This document shows positions 32,335 to 41,307 of a stretch of DNA of 52,150 bases, piece after piece; the stretch's first letter is position 1, and every line of letters begins with the position of its first letter. The DNA is from Rugosimonospora acidiphila (GTDB lineage Bacteria; Actinomycetota; Actinomycetes; Mycobacteriales; Micromonosporaceae), in the NCBI RefSeq assembly GCF_039543385.1, contig NZ_BAABJQ010000048.1, positions 1 to 52,150 on the forward strand, read 5' to 3'. The position numbers and the translations under genes are program-made. The notes beneath the pieces are model-generated. The model ran no database searches. It was not told the origin of the DNA and saw nothing but the letters and a program-made list of their open reading frames with translations.

Positions 32335-33354
32335 GTGTCTGGGCCGAGTGAAGCGGAATCCGATGTGACGATGGGAGTCGGAAAGGCGATGCTCGCCGAC
32401 CCGGAACGAACGGCCTTACTGCCCGGTGCCCCGGCGCTTCCACCCCTCGGCGAGAACGCCGACGCGCCGCCGCCGCGCGTCACCATCGTGCTGCCGTGTT
32501 ACAACGAGGAAGCGCACGTCAAGCTCGAGATAGCGCGCATCTGCGACGCGATGGACGCCTCGGGTTACAGCTACGAGGTGCTCGCCGTCGACGATGCGTC
32601 GACGGACTCGACACTGGGTGTGTTGCGTGAGGCCGAGCTGTCGTACCCCAACGTGAGGGTGGTTCCCTTCCTGCGTAACGGAGGCGCGGGCACGGTGCGC
32701 CGGATCGGCTCGCAGGCCGCCCGGGGCGACATCGTGGTCTGGACCGACGCGGACATGACCTACCCGAACGAGCGCATCCCCGAACTGGTGCGGATGCTGG
32801 ACGACAATCCCGCCATCGATCAGGTGGTGGGCGCCCGCACCAGCGAGGAGGGCACCTACAAGCTGCTGCGGGTGCCGGCGAAATGGTTCATCCGCAAGGT
32901 CGCCGAGTGGCTCATCGACCAGCGGATCCCGGACCTCAACTCGGGGCTGCGCGCGTTCCGGCGCGAGGTGGCCCAGCCGTACCTTCGGCTGCTGCCGGCC
33001 GGTTTCTCCTGCGTCACGACGATCACGCTGGCCTTCCTGTCCAACCAGCACGACATCTTCTACCTGCCGATCGAGTATTCGCGGCGGTCGGGCAACTCCA
33101 AGTTCCGCTTTGTCGCCGACGGGTACCGCTACATCCTGCAGGTACTGCGCATGGTGATGTATTTCAACCCGATCAAGGCGCTCATGCCGCTCGCGCTCTG
33201 GCTGCTCGCCATCGGCGTGGTCAAGGGCGTGGTGGACATCGCCGTGCACCCGGTGCGGCTGGCCACCAACACGGTGCTGATCTTCCTGACCGGGCTGATC
33301 ATCGGCTCGATGGCGCTGCTCGCCGACCTGATAGTCCGGTCGAGACCGGACTAG
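32335..33354 (+). CDS. GT2 glycosyltransferase, polyprenyl-phosphate sugar synthase type
   Basis: The 339-residue protein has a GT-A domain (RVTIVLPCYNEEAHV at about 48-62, VDDAS, WTDADMTYP with the metal-binding DxD) and two C-terminal membrane helices (ALMPLALWLLAIGVV and TVLIFLTGLIIGSM). This plan matches dolichol/undecaprenyl-phosphate mannose or glucose synthases. The start is uncertain: GTG 32335, ATG 32371 or ATG 32389, none with a strong ribosome binding site. A weak promoter (TTGGAA near 32250, TAGGAC near 32272) lies upstream. It converges with the methyltransferase gene, with overlapping stop codons. Confidence 0.85.
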   Translation: MSGPSEAESDVTMGVGKAMLADPERTALLPGAPALPPLGENADAPPPRVTIVLPCYNEEAHVKLEIARICDAMDASGYSYEVLAVDDASTDSTLGVLREAELSYPNVRVVPFLRNGGAGTVRRIGSQAARGDIVVWTDADMTYPNERIPELVRMLDDNPAIDQVVGARTSEEGTYKLLRVPAKWFIRKVAEWLIDQRIPDLNSGLRAFRREVAQPYLRLLPAGFSCVTTITLAFLSNQHDIFYLPIEYSRRSGNSKFRFVADGYRYILQVLRMVMYFNPIKALMPLALWLLAIGVVKGVVDIAVHPVRLATNTVLIFLTGLIIGSMALLADLIVRSRPD

Positions 33355-34151
33355 CCGGCGAGCCGGGCCCGGACCACCAGGCCGGTACCGGCGCCGGGGA
33401 AGGCGCGCTGCGCGAGCCGGAACGGCGCCGTTCCCCAGCGCGCGGCCGACCCGTACCCGCCGCCGCTGGGCTGCAGGAGCCGGCCCGACCCGGCGGTGCG
33501 CTCCTCGATGGACAGGTTGGCCTGCTGGGCCACCCGGCGCCGGCCCACCGCGTTGCGGGCGGCCTCCAGCACGTACCCGAGTGGGACGCCGTACTGCCGC
33601 ACGTCGATGTCGGTGAACCCGCACCGGCTCAGCAACCCGGTCATGACCTCCGGGTCGTACCGGCGGAAATGCCCCGCCATCCGGTCGGCCGGGCCGAACC
33701 GGTGCTGGTGCGCCGGCACCGACAGCATCAGCCACCCGCCCGGACGCAGCCGGGACGCCCACCCGGTCACCGCGGCGGCGTCATCCTCGATGTGTTCGAG
33801 CACCTCGAAGGCGCACACCAGGTCGAAGCGGCGGTCACCGAGTGACTCGACCGTCACGTTGCGTACCTCGCCGGTGCCGCCGATCCGGGCCACCCGCCGC
33901 GCGGCCACGCCGTACGACTCTGGATCGGGCTCCACGCCCAGGTACCGGTAGCGCAGGGACAGGCGCGCGCCGAGTGCGCCCTGCCCGCAACCGATCTCCA
34001 GCACGTCACCGATGCCGGCGGGCAGCATCCGGCCGACCAGGTCAAAGCGCAGCCAGGCGTTGGGCGTGAGCGGGGCGATCGCGTCGAGCCCGCCCCGGGG
34101 CGGCTGCCGCCGATCGGTCGCCGTCGCACCGGGCGTCGTTGACTCGGTCAC
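33351..34151 (-). CDS. Class I SAM-dependent methyltransferase
   Basis: The 266-residue protein has the SAM-binding motif VLEIGCGQGALGARL, an acidic strand-2 end (GVEPDPES), FDLVCAFEVLEHIEDD and LRPGGWLMLSVP, all typical of methyltransferase type 11/23. GTG 34151 overlaps the stop of the upstream glycosyltransferase (GTGA), so both are translated together and the target is probably a surface sugar or its lipid carrier. Its own stop overlaps by 4 bp the stop of the convergent GT2 gene. Confidence 0.85.
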   Translation of the reverse strand: MTESTTPGATATDRRQPPRGGLDAIAPLTPNAWLRFDLVGRMLPAGIGDVLEIGCGQGALGARLSLRYRYLGVEPDPESYGVAARRVARIGGTGEVRNVTVESLGDRRFDLVCAFEVLEHIEDDAAAVTGWASRLRPGGWLMLSVPAHQHRFGPADRMAGHFRRYDPEVMTGLLSRCGFTDIDVRQYGVPLGYVLEAARNAVGRRRVAQQANLSIEERTAGSGRLLQPSGGGYGSAARWGTAPFRLAQRAFPGAGTGLVVRARLAG

Positions 34152-35395
34152 CTGCTCTGCCCTCCATCCGTACCGCCGTGGGGTCCCACGGCAGCGACCA
34201 CCGTACCGGCTGGCGCCCCGGTGGCGGGGCCGCCGGGGCGCTCGTCCAGCATCGGCTTCAGGTGCCTCAGCAGCGGCACCACTATCCGCTCGGGGGCGAA
34301 GCTGTCCGCGGCCAGCCGGCCGGCGAGCCGGCGCAGCCGATCCAGCTCGGCGCGGTCGCCGGCCAGGCGCAGCAGGGCGCGGGCCAGCGAGTCGGGGTCG
34401 GCGGGCGGGACCAGCACCGCCGCGTCGCCCAGCGCGCGGCGCTGCGGCGGGGTGTCCGAGGTGACAATCGCGCAGCCTGCGGCGGCGCCCTGGAACACCT
34501 TGTTCGGCACCACCCGCAGCGCCTTCGGGCCGGCGCCGAAGATGCCCAGGCAGACGTCGTGCCCGGCAACCAGCGCGGGCAGTTCGTCCGCCGCTACCCA
34601 GTCCAGCCAGCGCACGTCCGGATTGGTCCGCGCGGCGAGCCTGGTCTCGGCGGCGTCCTGTCCGGCGCCGATCATGGTCACTCGCGCGCCGGCTCCGGTC
34701 AGCGCGGCAAGCGCGGCGCCGATCACCGGGGTGCCCTGTAACGGTGTGTACAGGCCATAGAACACCACGCGTAGCGGTGCCGGCCCTGCCTCCGCCGGCC
34801 CCGGCGATGCCTGTTCGGCCGCGGCAGGGTCGGCCGCGACAGGGTCGGCTGCGGCAGAGGCGGCCGCGGCGAACCACGCGGCGGGCGCTCCCACCGGTAC
34901 GACGACCGCCCGGCCCCGGTGCCGGTCGGGCAGGACGGCGAGGTGCTCGTCCGTGTCAACGATGATCACGTCGGCGGCGCGCAGCGCGGCCGAGTCGATC
35001 AGCCCCAGCAGCGTGCCGCGCACGCCACCGCCGGCCCGCCGATCCCGGGCCGTGTCGCTGGCGCCGACCAGGTGATCGAGCAGCACCGGTACCCGCCGGA
35101 AGAGCAGCCTGGCCAGGTGGACGTCGAAGTGGCCCAGGTAGCCGACGAGCACCGCGTCGGGCCGGGGTACGCGCCGGGCGGACCGGGCCAGTGCGGCCCA
35201 GCACCGGATGATCCGGACCAGCAGCGCGGCCACCCGCCACGGCTGGGTGAGCATCGCGACCCGGTCGGCGGTGGACAGTCCCAGCGGCACGTTGCACTCG
35301 ATCACCTCGGCCCCGCTGCCGCGCAGGCCCTCGGCGATCGTGGCGACTCGCGGGTGCATGGCGGCGTCGTAGGTGCCGAAGACGAGTACCCGCAT
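34148..35395 (-). CDS. GT4-like glycosyltransferase (GT-B fold)
   Basis: The 415-residue protein begins MRVLVFGTYDAAMHPRV and has two Rossmann-like halves. The C-terminal half contains VVFYGLYTPLQGTPVIGAAL, VRWLDWVAADELPAL and the late donor-binding pattern GPKALRVVPNKVFQGAAAG, an E-x7-E-region equivalent in which one Glu seems replaced. An Ala-rich insert near residue 190 links the halves. GGTGGAG precedes the ATG. It is coupled to the methyltransferase. A role in surface polysaccharide or glycolipid assembly is inferred from context. Confidence 0.8.
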   Translation of the reverse strand: MRVLVFGTYDAAMHPRVATIAEGLRGSGAEVIECNVPLGLSTADRVAMLTQPWRVAALLVRIIRCWAALARSARRVPRPDAVLVGYLGHFDVHLARLLFRRVPVLLDHLVGASDTARDRRAGGGVRGTLLGLIDSAALRAADVIIVDTDEHLAVLPDRHRGRAVVVPVGAPAAWFAAAASAAADPVAADPAAAEQASPGPAEAGPAPLRVVFYGLYTPLQGTPVIGAALAALTGAGARVTMIGAGQDAAETRLAARTNPDVRWLDWVAADELPALVAGHDVCLGIFGAGPKALRVVPNKVFQGAAAGCAIVTSDTPPQRRALGDAAVLVPPADPDSLARALLRLAGDRAELDRLRRLAGRLAADSFAPERIVVPLLRHLKPMLDERPGGPATGAPAGTVVAAVGPHGGTDGGQSR

Positions 35396-35525
35396 GACGC
35401 TCCACCCTAGTGCGGCCGGCACGTCCACCGGAAACGCTCCCGGCGCGGCCACCGGAAACGCTCCCGGCGGGATCCTCCTCGTGATCGACTACTTCCCGCC
35501 GTCAATCGGGCTCGGGGCGACTCAC

Positions 35526-35531
35526 TAAGCT
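35526..35531 (+). promoter_or_regulatory. -10 box of a probable leaderless promoter
   Basis: TAAGCT ends 6 nt before ATG 35538; no ribosome binding site is present. Confidence 0.5.
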
Positions 35532-35537
35532 CGCACC

Positions 35538-36644
35538 ATGCCCGAGCAGCCGGTCGCCGCCGCGCCGGCCGGTACGCGGCCAACCGACCCACCGCCGTCG
35601 CGCAGCGCAGTGCGCGGTTGGCTGTCCGTGATCGGCCGGCTGTTGACCGGTCGCGTCGTGCGCTGGGGCTTCGTGATCGTGGCCGCCGGGCTGTGCGGGC
35701 TGGAGATCCGTGACCAGTGGCCGGCGGTGCGGTCCGCGTTGGGACAGCTCGGCGCCGCGCCGGTGGCCGGCGCGCTACTGGCCGTCCTGCTCGGCCTGGC
35801 CGCCGGGATGCAGGTCTGGCGGGTCCTGCTGGCAGCCCTCGGCTCTCCGCTGCCGCTGCGCGCCGCCACCGGGGTGGTGTTCGTCGGGCAATTGGGCAAG
35901 TACGTGCCGGGCTCGATCTGGCCGGTGCTGGCGCAGATGGAGCTGGGACGGGCGTACCAGATTCCCCGTCGCCGGTCGGCGACCGCGTCGCTGCTGACCA
36001 TGCTGCTGTCGCTGGTCGCCGGGCTGATCGCCGCGCTGGTCACGCTGCCGTTCCTGGCCCGGGGTGCCACGGCCGATTACCGCTGGGCGTTCCTGCTCGC
36101 CCCGGTGATGCTGGCCTGCCTGCACCCCCGGGTGCTCAACCCGGTGCTGAACCGGGTGCTGCGGCTGACCCGCCGCGCCCCGCTGGAGCAGCCGCTGACC
36201 GGGCGCGCCGTGGCCACCGCCCTGGCCTGGGCGCTCGCGTCGTGGGTGCCGTACGGCGCGCAGGTCTGGCTGCTCGCGGTGCGGCTCGGGGCGCCGGAGG
36301 GCCGGGCCGCGATCGTGGCGATCGGCGGGTTCGCCTTCGCGTGGTCCGCCGGCTTCCTCGCGGTGTTCGTGCCGGCCGGGGTCGGCGTGCGCGAAGTGTT
36401 GCTGGTCGCGGCGCTCGGCGCGGTGCTGCGGGTCGGGGACGCCACCGCCATCGCGCTGGTCTCCCGGCTGCTGATGACCCTCGGTGACCTGTGCGCGGCC
36501 GGGCTGGGCGCGGCACTCACCGGCCGCAGCCGGCGCGCCGCCACCGCTCCGGGTCCGATCGAGGGCGGCACCGTCGACCCGGGTCCGCCCGGGGGCGGCA
36601 CCGCCGGCAGCGATGGGGATCGGGCCGGGGGCGGGTCGCGGTGA
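35538..36644 (+). CDS. UPF0104/lysylphosphatidylglycerol-synthase-TM family membrane protein
   Basis: The 368-residue protein has about eight membrane helices and the family's GQLGKYVPGSIWPVLAQMELGR motif after helix 3, and a late FVPAGVGVREVLLVAALG motif. Members lacking the soluble aminoacyl-transferase half, as here, are often in glycan loci and have been proposed as flippases or glycolipid transporters. The start is leaderless by its -10 position. The last 40 residues are Gly/Pro-rich. GTGA overlap couples it to the DUF2079 gene. Confidence 0.82.
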   Translation: MPEQPVAAAPAGTRPTDPPPSRSAVRGWLSVIGRLLTGRVVRWGFVIVAAGLCGLEIRDQWPAVRSALGQLGAAPVAGALLAVLLGLAAGMQVWRVLLAALGSPLPLRAATGVVFVGQLGKYVPGSIWPVLAQMELGRAYQIPRRRSATASLLTMLLSLVAGLIAALVTLPFLARGATADYRWAFLLAPVMLACLHPRVLNPVLNRVLRLTRRAPLEQPLTGRAVATALAWALASWVPYGAQVWLLAVRLGAPEGRAAIVAIGGFAFAWSAGFLAVFVPAGVGVREVLLVAALGAVLRVGDATAIALVSRLLMTLGDLCAAGLGAALTGRSRRAATAPGPIEGGTVDPGPPGGGTAGSDGDRAGGGSR

Positions 36645-38368
36645 GCGATACCACGGCCGAGCGGGACTCCGCCTCCGGAACCGCGTCCATGGCCGCCTCC
36701 CCGCCGGAGGCGGTTGTGCCGGCCGCGCCGGCGTCGCCCGGGAGCGCGGCGGCGCGGGCGGGTGCGACGATCCGCTCCCGGCTGGTCGCCGGTCACCGGA
36801 TGGGCGTCGCCCTCATCGCCTGCCTCGCGGCCGTCCTCTACGGCGCGTTGGCGTTCAGCCAGTACCACACGTTCCGGACCAGTACCTACGACCTGGTCAT
36901 CTTCGACCAGGCGGAGCGCTCCTACAGCCGGTTCGGGCTGCCCGTGGCGATCGTCAAGGGCGTACACAACGGCTTCGGCACCGGGTTCTCCATCCTGGGC
37001 GACCACTTCTCGCCGATCCTCGCCGTGCTCGCCCCGCTGTACTGGATTCACAACGGTCCCACGACGCTGCTCGTCGCGCAGGCGCTGCTGTTCGCCGCGG
37101 CGGTCGTGCCGCTGTTCGCCTTCGTCCGCCGGGAGTTGGGCGTGCTCCCGGCCTACCTGGTGACCGTGGGCTACGCGCTGGCCTGGCCGGTGGCCGAGGC
37201 GGTCTCGTTCGACTTCCACGAGGCCGCGTTCGCGCCGGTGCTGACCGCGCTGCTGTTCGAGCGCTACTCGGCGCTGCGCCGGGGCAGGGGCCGGTGGTGG
37301 CACGTCGCGCTCGCGGCAGCGGCGCTGCTGACCGTCAAGGAGGACATCGGCCTGCTGGTCAGCGCGTTCGGGCTGTGCGTACTCGGCGCCGGCATCCGGC
37401 CGGGCCCGCGCCGCCGCCAGTCACTGTGGCTCGGACTGGCGCTGGCGGTCGGCGGGCTGGTGGCGGTCGCCGTCACGACCCGGCTGGTGATTCCCGCCTT
37501 CGGCGGGCAGGCGGACTATTACTGGCGGTACGGGCAGTTCGGGCCGACGGTACCGACGGCGGCCTGGCACATCGTGACCCACCCGGTCGAGGCGCTGCGC
37601 ACCTTCGTCGAGCCGGAGATGAAGGTGCGCACGATGCTCTGGCTGCTGGCCATGGCGGCGCTGGCCCCGCTGGCGTCGCCGTACCTGGTCATGGCGCTGG
37701 TGCTGCTGGCCGAGCGGATGCTCTCCGACCAATCGACCTGGTGGGGCCTCTCCTTCCACTACAACTCCTTCCTGGTGATACCGCTGCTCGCCGCCGGGGT
37801 CGACGGGGCGGCACGCCTCCAACGGTGGTTCGCCGGCCGGGCGGACCGGGACGGGCCCGGCGCTACCGGCCCGGTCGGCGCACGGCCGGGTCGGCGGGCC
37901 GGCGCACGGCCGGGCGCGCGGATCGCCGCGTTCGCCGGACGGCGCACCACCCTGGTATGGGCCTGTGCCGTGCTGGCCGTGGCGCTCGTGTCGCTGCCGT
38001 TCTTCGCGTTCAAACGGTTGCCGCACTCCTCGGCCTGGGAGCGCGACGCCGCCCAGCGCGCGGCGGCGGCCGCGGTCGCGCAGGTGCCGCCCGGGGTCAC
38101 CGTCGAGGCCGCGGACACCCTCGGACCGCAGCTGTCCGGGCGCGACACGGTACTGCTGTGGGACCGCCTGCCGCGCTGGGCGCCGTGGGTGGTGGCCGAC
38201 GTGCACACCGCGGAGTTCCCGTTCTGCGGTCTGACGGATCAGCTCGACCGGGTCCGGTACCTGGAGGACAACGGGTACCAGGTCACCTACCAGCGGGACG
38301 GCTACCTGGTGCTGCACCGGGCCCGTACCGTACCGGTACCGACCGCCCCATCGCCGGGCTGCCCGTGA
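36641..38368 (+). CDS. DUF2079 membrane protein (putative glycosyltransferase)
   Basis: The 575-residue protein has about 11 membrane helices. The DUF2079 signature STYDLVIFDQAERSYSRFG follows helix 1, and GDHFSPILAVLAPLYW and FDFHEAAFAPVL follow. The acidic first loop is reminiscent of GT-C enzymes, but activity for the family is not established to my knowledge. GTG 36641 overlaps the stop of the preceding gene, and the next gene overlaps its stop, making a tight three-gene unit. A low-complexity GARPGRRAGARPGAR stretch lies in a cytoplasmic loop near residue 415. Confidence 0.82.
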   Translation: MSDTTAERDSASGTASMAASPPEAVVPAAPASPGSAAARAGATIRSRLVAGHRMGVALIACLAAVLYGALAFSQYHTFRTSTYDLVIFDQAERSYSRFGLPVAIVKGVHNGFGTGFSILGDHFSPILAVLAPLYWIHNGPTTLLVAQALLFAAAVVPLFAFVRRELGVLPAYLVTVGYALAWPVAEAVSFDFHEAAFAPVLTALLFERYSALRRGRGRWWHVALAAAALLTVKEDIGLLVSAFGLCVLGAGIRPGPRRRQSLWLGLALAVGGLVAVAVTTRLVIPAFGGQADYYWRYGQFGPTVPTAAWHIVTHPVEALRTFVEPEMKVRTMLWLLAMAALAPLASPYLVMALVLLAERMLSDQSTWWGLSFHYNSFLVIPLLAAGVDGAARLQRWFAGRADRDGPGATGPVGARPGRRAGARPGARIAAFAGRRTTLVWACAVLAVALVSLPFFAFKRLPHSSAWERDAAQRAAAAAVAQVPPGVTVEAADTLGPQLSGRDTVLLWDRLPRWAPWVVADVHTAEFPFCGLTDQLDRVRYLEDNGYQVTYQRDGYLVLHRARTVPVPTAPSPGCP

Positions 38369-39795
38369 ACCGGCTCGCGGCCGGCGCGGGACTGTTCGTG
38401 GTCTCGGTCGCCGGCTGGGTGGCGCTGGTGGCCACCGGCCCCGGCGTCTACTGGCGGCAGTCCGACGCGCTGGTCTACCGCGCCGCCGGCTCGGCGGTGC
38501 TGCACGGCTCCGGGGCGCTGTACGCCCAGGCGTTCGGGGCGGCGCGCCTGCCCTTCACGTACCCGCCGTTCGCCGCGCTGCTGTTCGCCGCGGGCAGCCC
38601 GCTGAGCTTCCCGGTGTGGCAGCTGATCCTGGCCGTGGCCGGCCTGTGCTGCCTGGTGCTGTCGGCGTACGCCGCGGTGCGGCTGGCCACCCCCACGACG
38701 GGGGGGCCGGGCGGCGCGACCCGTACCGGTCGGTTGGGCTGGGCGCTGGCCGTCGCGGCGGTCGGTCTGTGGCTGGAGCCGGTGGACCTCACCCTGCACT
38801 TCGGCCAGATCAACCTGATCCTGCTGGCGCTGGTGCTGGTCGACTTCGCAGCGCCGGACACCGCGCGCGGCAAGGGCATCGCCATCGGCATCGCGGCCGG
38901 CCTGAAGCTCACCCCGTTGATCTTCATCCCGTACCTGCTGCTGACCGGGCGGATCCGCGCCGCGGCGGCGAGCGTGGCCGCCTTCGCAGGGACCGTGGCC
39001 ATCGGCTTCGCGCTGCTCGGACGCGACTCGGTCGACTACTGGGGCGGACGGTTCAGCCAGCCGGGGGACAGCCCGGTGCGCCTGGTGAACCAGTCGCTCA
39101 ACGGTCTGGTGCTCCGCCTGCTGCGCGACGGGCCGGACGCGCACGCGGTGTGGATCGTCGCCGCGCTCGCCGTCGGGGTGGCCGGGCTCGTCACGGCGGT
39201 GGTGGCCGGCCGCCGCGGGTACGAGCTGCTCGGGGTCTGCCTCTGCGCGGCGACCGGGCTGCTGGTCTCGCCGATCTCGTGGTCGCACCACTGGGTCTAC
39301 GTGGTGCCCGCCCTCGCCCTCGCCACCGCGCCCCTGGGGCGCCTTCGGGGCGCCGCGCCCCTGGGGCGCCTTCGGGGCACTGCGCCTCTCGGGAGTGCCG
39401 GGTCCTCCTGGCGTCTTCGGAGCATCGTGTCGCGCGGGCGTGTCCGGGGCGCGGCGGGCGGGATCGTCGCGGTCGCGGCACTGGTCGCGCTGTTCGCGTG
39501 GTGGCCGCTGCGGGTGGCCGCGCACGGCGGCACCGATCCCGCGATCGGCATCCACCCCTCCGGGCTGCTGCGCGTCGCGCCGCACGACTCCGGCGCCGAA
39601 CTGCGCTGGACCGCGTGGCAGTTGGCGTACGGCGACGGATACGTGATCGCCGCGCTGGCCTTCGTGCTGGGCTCGGCGGCCTGGCTCGCGGTCAACGCCC
39701 GGCTCGGGGTCATCGCCCGGCAGTCGCGGCCGACGGCCGGCCTCGCGTCCGACCCCGGCGCGGTAGGCGCCGGGGCACGCGCCACCGGCGCCTGA
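38365..39795 (+). CDS. GT87 (DUF2029) polyprenyl-phosphate-mannose transferase-like protein
   Basis: The 476-residue protein has about ten helices. It matches the PimE/GT87 pattern: an early WRQSDALVYRAAG with the catalytic-type Asp, FTYPPFAALLF, HFGQINLILLALVL, GLKLTPLIFIPYLL, and SPISWSHHWVYVVPAL. Such enzymes add mannose to lipoglycans from polyprenyl-phosphate-mannose on the outer face. GTG 38365 overlaps the DUF2079 stop. A 27-bp duplication inserts a repeated PLGRLRG motif in a loop. Confidence 0.87.
   Translation: MNRLAAGAGLFVVSVAGWVALVATGPGVYWRQSDALVYRAAGSAVLHGSGALYAQAFGAARLPFTYPPFAALLFAAGSPLSFPVWQLILAVAGLCCLVLSAYAAVRLATPTTGGPGGATRTGRLGWALAVAAVGLWLEPVDLTLHFGQINLILLALVLVDFAAPDTARGKGIAIGIAAGLKLTPLIFIPYLLLTGRIRAAAASVAAFAGTVAIGFALLGRDSVDYWGGRFSQPGDSPVRLVNQSLNGLVLRLLRDGPDAHAVWIVAALAVGVAGLVTAVVAGRRGYELLGVCLCAATGLLVSPISWSHHWVYVVPALALATAPLGRLRGAAPLGRLRGTAPLGSAGSSWRLRSIVSRGRVRGAAGGIVAVAALVALFAWWPLRVAAHGGTDPAIGIHPSGLLRVAPHDSGAELRWTAWQLAYGDGYVIAALAFVLGSAAWLAVNARLGVIARQSRPTAGLASDPGAVGAGARATGA
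39328..39381 (+). repeat. 27-bp in-frame tandem duplication in the GT87 gene
   Basis: Copies at 39328-39354 and 39355-39381 are identical except for the last three bases. They encode two nine-residue units with core APLGRLRG in a cytoplasmic loop. Confidence 0.85.
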
Positions 39796-39799
39796 CCGC

Positions 39800-39863
39800 C
39801 CCGCGGCCCGGCCGCGCCTCACCGGATCGGCCCGGCCGCCGCGGCTCGCCGCCGGGCCGCGGG
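39800..39863 (+). terminator. Long-range inverted repeat, probable terminator of the glycan operon
   Basis: CCCGCGGCCCGG (39800-39811) pairs perfectly with CCGGGCCGCGGG (39852-39863). A shorter 8-bp stem GGCGCCGG/CCGGCGCC (39766-39773, 39785-39792) overlaps the gene end. The rest of the interval up to 40116 shows no convincing gene. Confidence 0.5.
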
Positions 39864-40116
39864 AGCGGCGTGATCCCTCGACAGCCGAGCTTCCGGTCCT
39901 CGTCACGGCGATGGCAAGGACTTTGGCAAGCCGGGTGCGGGACGCTGTCGAGCGGCGCGGGTCGCTGTCGTCCCGCGCGCCCATCGGGGGACCGGTGCCG
40001 GCGCGGCGACGACGGGTCGACCGATCGGTCGATCCCGACGCCGCGCCGCCACGGGTGGAGACGGCGCCCGTGCGACGGACAGCGATCGGACCGGGGTGGG
40101 GATGAGGGAGCCGGTG

Positions 40117-40977
40117 ATGAGCGCGCCGGGTGACCGGTGGGCGCCGGTGGTGGCCGGCGCGCCGCGGCCGGACGGCGCCGCGCTGGTGGCCGCCGCGCGG
40201 GATGCCGCCGTGGCGACGAGCGCGGTGGACGGTGGGCGGGCGACGAAGGTGCTCATCGTCGGCGGTCACGCGCTGGCCCGGGCCGGCCTGGCCGCGCTGA
40301 TCCAGGCCGCGACCGGACTGGAGGTGGTGGGCCAGGCCGCGACGGGGGAGCAGGCCGTGGCCCTGGCGGCGGCGCGCCGTCCGGATGTCGTGCTCATCGA
40401 CATGGACGTGGCGGGCATGAACGTCGTGGGCGGGGACGGCCTGGGCGGCGTGGGCGTGGGTGGCATGGGCGTGGGTGGCGTGGGCATGGGCGGCGTGGCG
40501 GTGACCGAGGCCGTCCTGGCCCGGTGCGCCTCGCCTCGTCCCCGCGTGCTGGTGCTGTGCGGGACCGGCCTGGAGTGTGTCGACGCGGCCCTGCGGGCGG
40601 GGGCTCGCGGCGTGCTGCTGCGGGACACCGCCCCGGAACGGCTGGTCGCGGCGATCCACGTCGTCGCGGGCGGCGAGGGGCTGTTCGCGCCGAGCGTGAG
40701 CCACCGGTTGGTCAGCGCGTACGTGCGGCACGGCCGGCCGAGGCAGGATCCGCCGCCGAGCCTGAGCGGGCTGACCGGCCGCGAGATCGAGGTGCTGCGC
40801 CTGGTGGCGCGCGGGCTGTCCAACACCGACATCGCGGGGGAGTTGGTGGTCGCCGAGGCCACCGTCAAGACGCACCTCAACCGGACGATGACCAAGCTGA
40901 ACCTGACCAGCAGGGCGCAGGCGGTGGTCGTGGCGTACGAGACCGGTCTGGTCGCACCGGGCCGCGCGGTGTCCTGA
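40117..40977 (+). CDS. Atypical LuxR/NarL-type response regulator with degenerate receiver
   Basis: The 286-residue protein has a receiver-like domain and a C-terminal LuxR helix-turn-helix (LTGREIEVLRLVARGLSNTDIA, then EATVKTHLNRTMTKL). The receiver opens VLIVGGHALARAG, where the canonical acidic pair DD is GG (codons 40261-40266). The phospho-acceptor Asp seems present in VVLIDMD (40399-40401), but MPGMDG is changed to VAGMNV and is followed by a Gly-rich insert (GGVGVGGMGVGGVGMGG, about 40429-40500). Phosphorylation by a kinase is thus doubtful. No histidine kinase is adjacent. ATG 40117 has GGGAG at ideal spacing; ATG 40102 is possible. Confidence 0.85.
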   Translation: MSAPGDRWAPVVAGAPRPDGAALVAAARDAAVATSAVDGGRATKVLIVGGHALARAGLAALIQAATGLEVVGQAATGEQAVALAAARRPDVVLIDMDVAGMNVVGGDGLGGVGVGGMGVGGVGMGGVAVTEAVLARCASPRPRVLVLCGTGLECVDAALRAGARGVLLRDTAPERLVAAIHVVAGGEGLFAPSVSHRLVSAYVRHGRPRQDPPPSLSGLTGREIEVLRLVARGLSNTDIAGELVVAEATVKTHLNRTMTKLNLTSRAQAVVVAYETGLVAPGRAVS

Positions 40978-41307
40978 CCCGACCCCGCCCCAGCTGGTGC
41001 CGGCCCGGAGACGGGGTGGGCTCCGGGCCGGCACCCACCAGGCGGCAGGGAACGCGACTGCCGATGACGGCCGCCCCGGCCGCACCCCGCCCGGCCGTGC
41101 CGGTCGGGCTGGCACCGCGCCCCACCGTGCCGGGCGGGCCGGCACCGCGCCCGAGCGTCCCCGGGCGAACTGGCACCGTGCTCGGCCGCGGCGGTCGTCG
41201 CGCCGGAATCCGCGCGAGGATTTCCGTTATCCACGGGCGGTCAGCGGGTCCCCGATAGGGCGGCCGCGACAGCGGCCGTACCGTACGGGTGCGAAGGGAG
41301 CGCGGGC
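40978..41307. other. 330-bp intergenic region
   Basis: After the terminator at 40996 there is a GC-rich stretch (about 41078-41180) with three imperfect copies of a roughly 30-bp unit containing GTGCCGG and GGCACCGCGCCC. No credible gene is seen. Confidence 0.45.
40996..41035 (+). terminator. Strong hairpin terminator after the response regulator
   Basis: A perfect 15-bp stem (40996-41010 with 41021-41035) and 10-nt loop lie 18 nt after the stop. Confidence 0.75.

Noticed and set aside
39911..40105. A 64-residue open frame before the response regulator
   Set aside because: Composition is arginine/proline-rich, no ribosome binding site is present and it overlaps the next gene's start region. 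It cannot be fully excluded.
40877..41176. Minus-strand frame with a repeated Pro-Gly-Thr unit
   Set aside because: It is the antisense reading of the response-regulator end and the GC-rich repeats; no start signal or homology.
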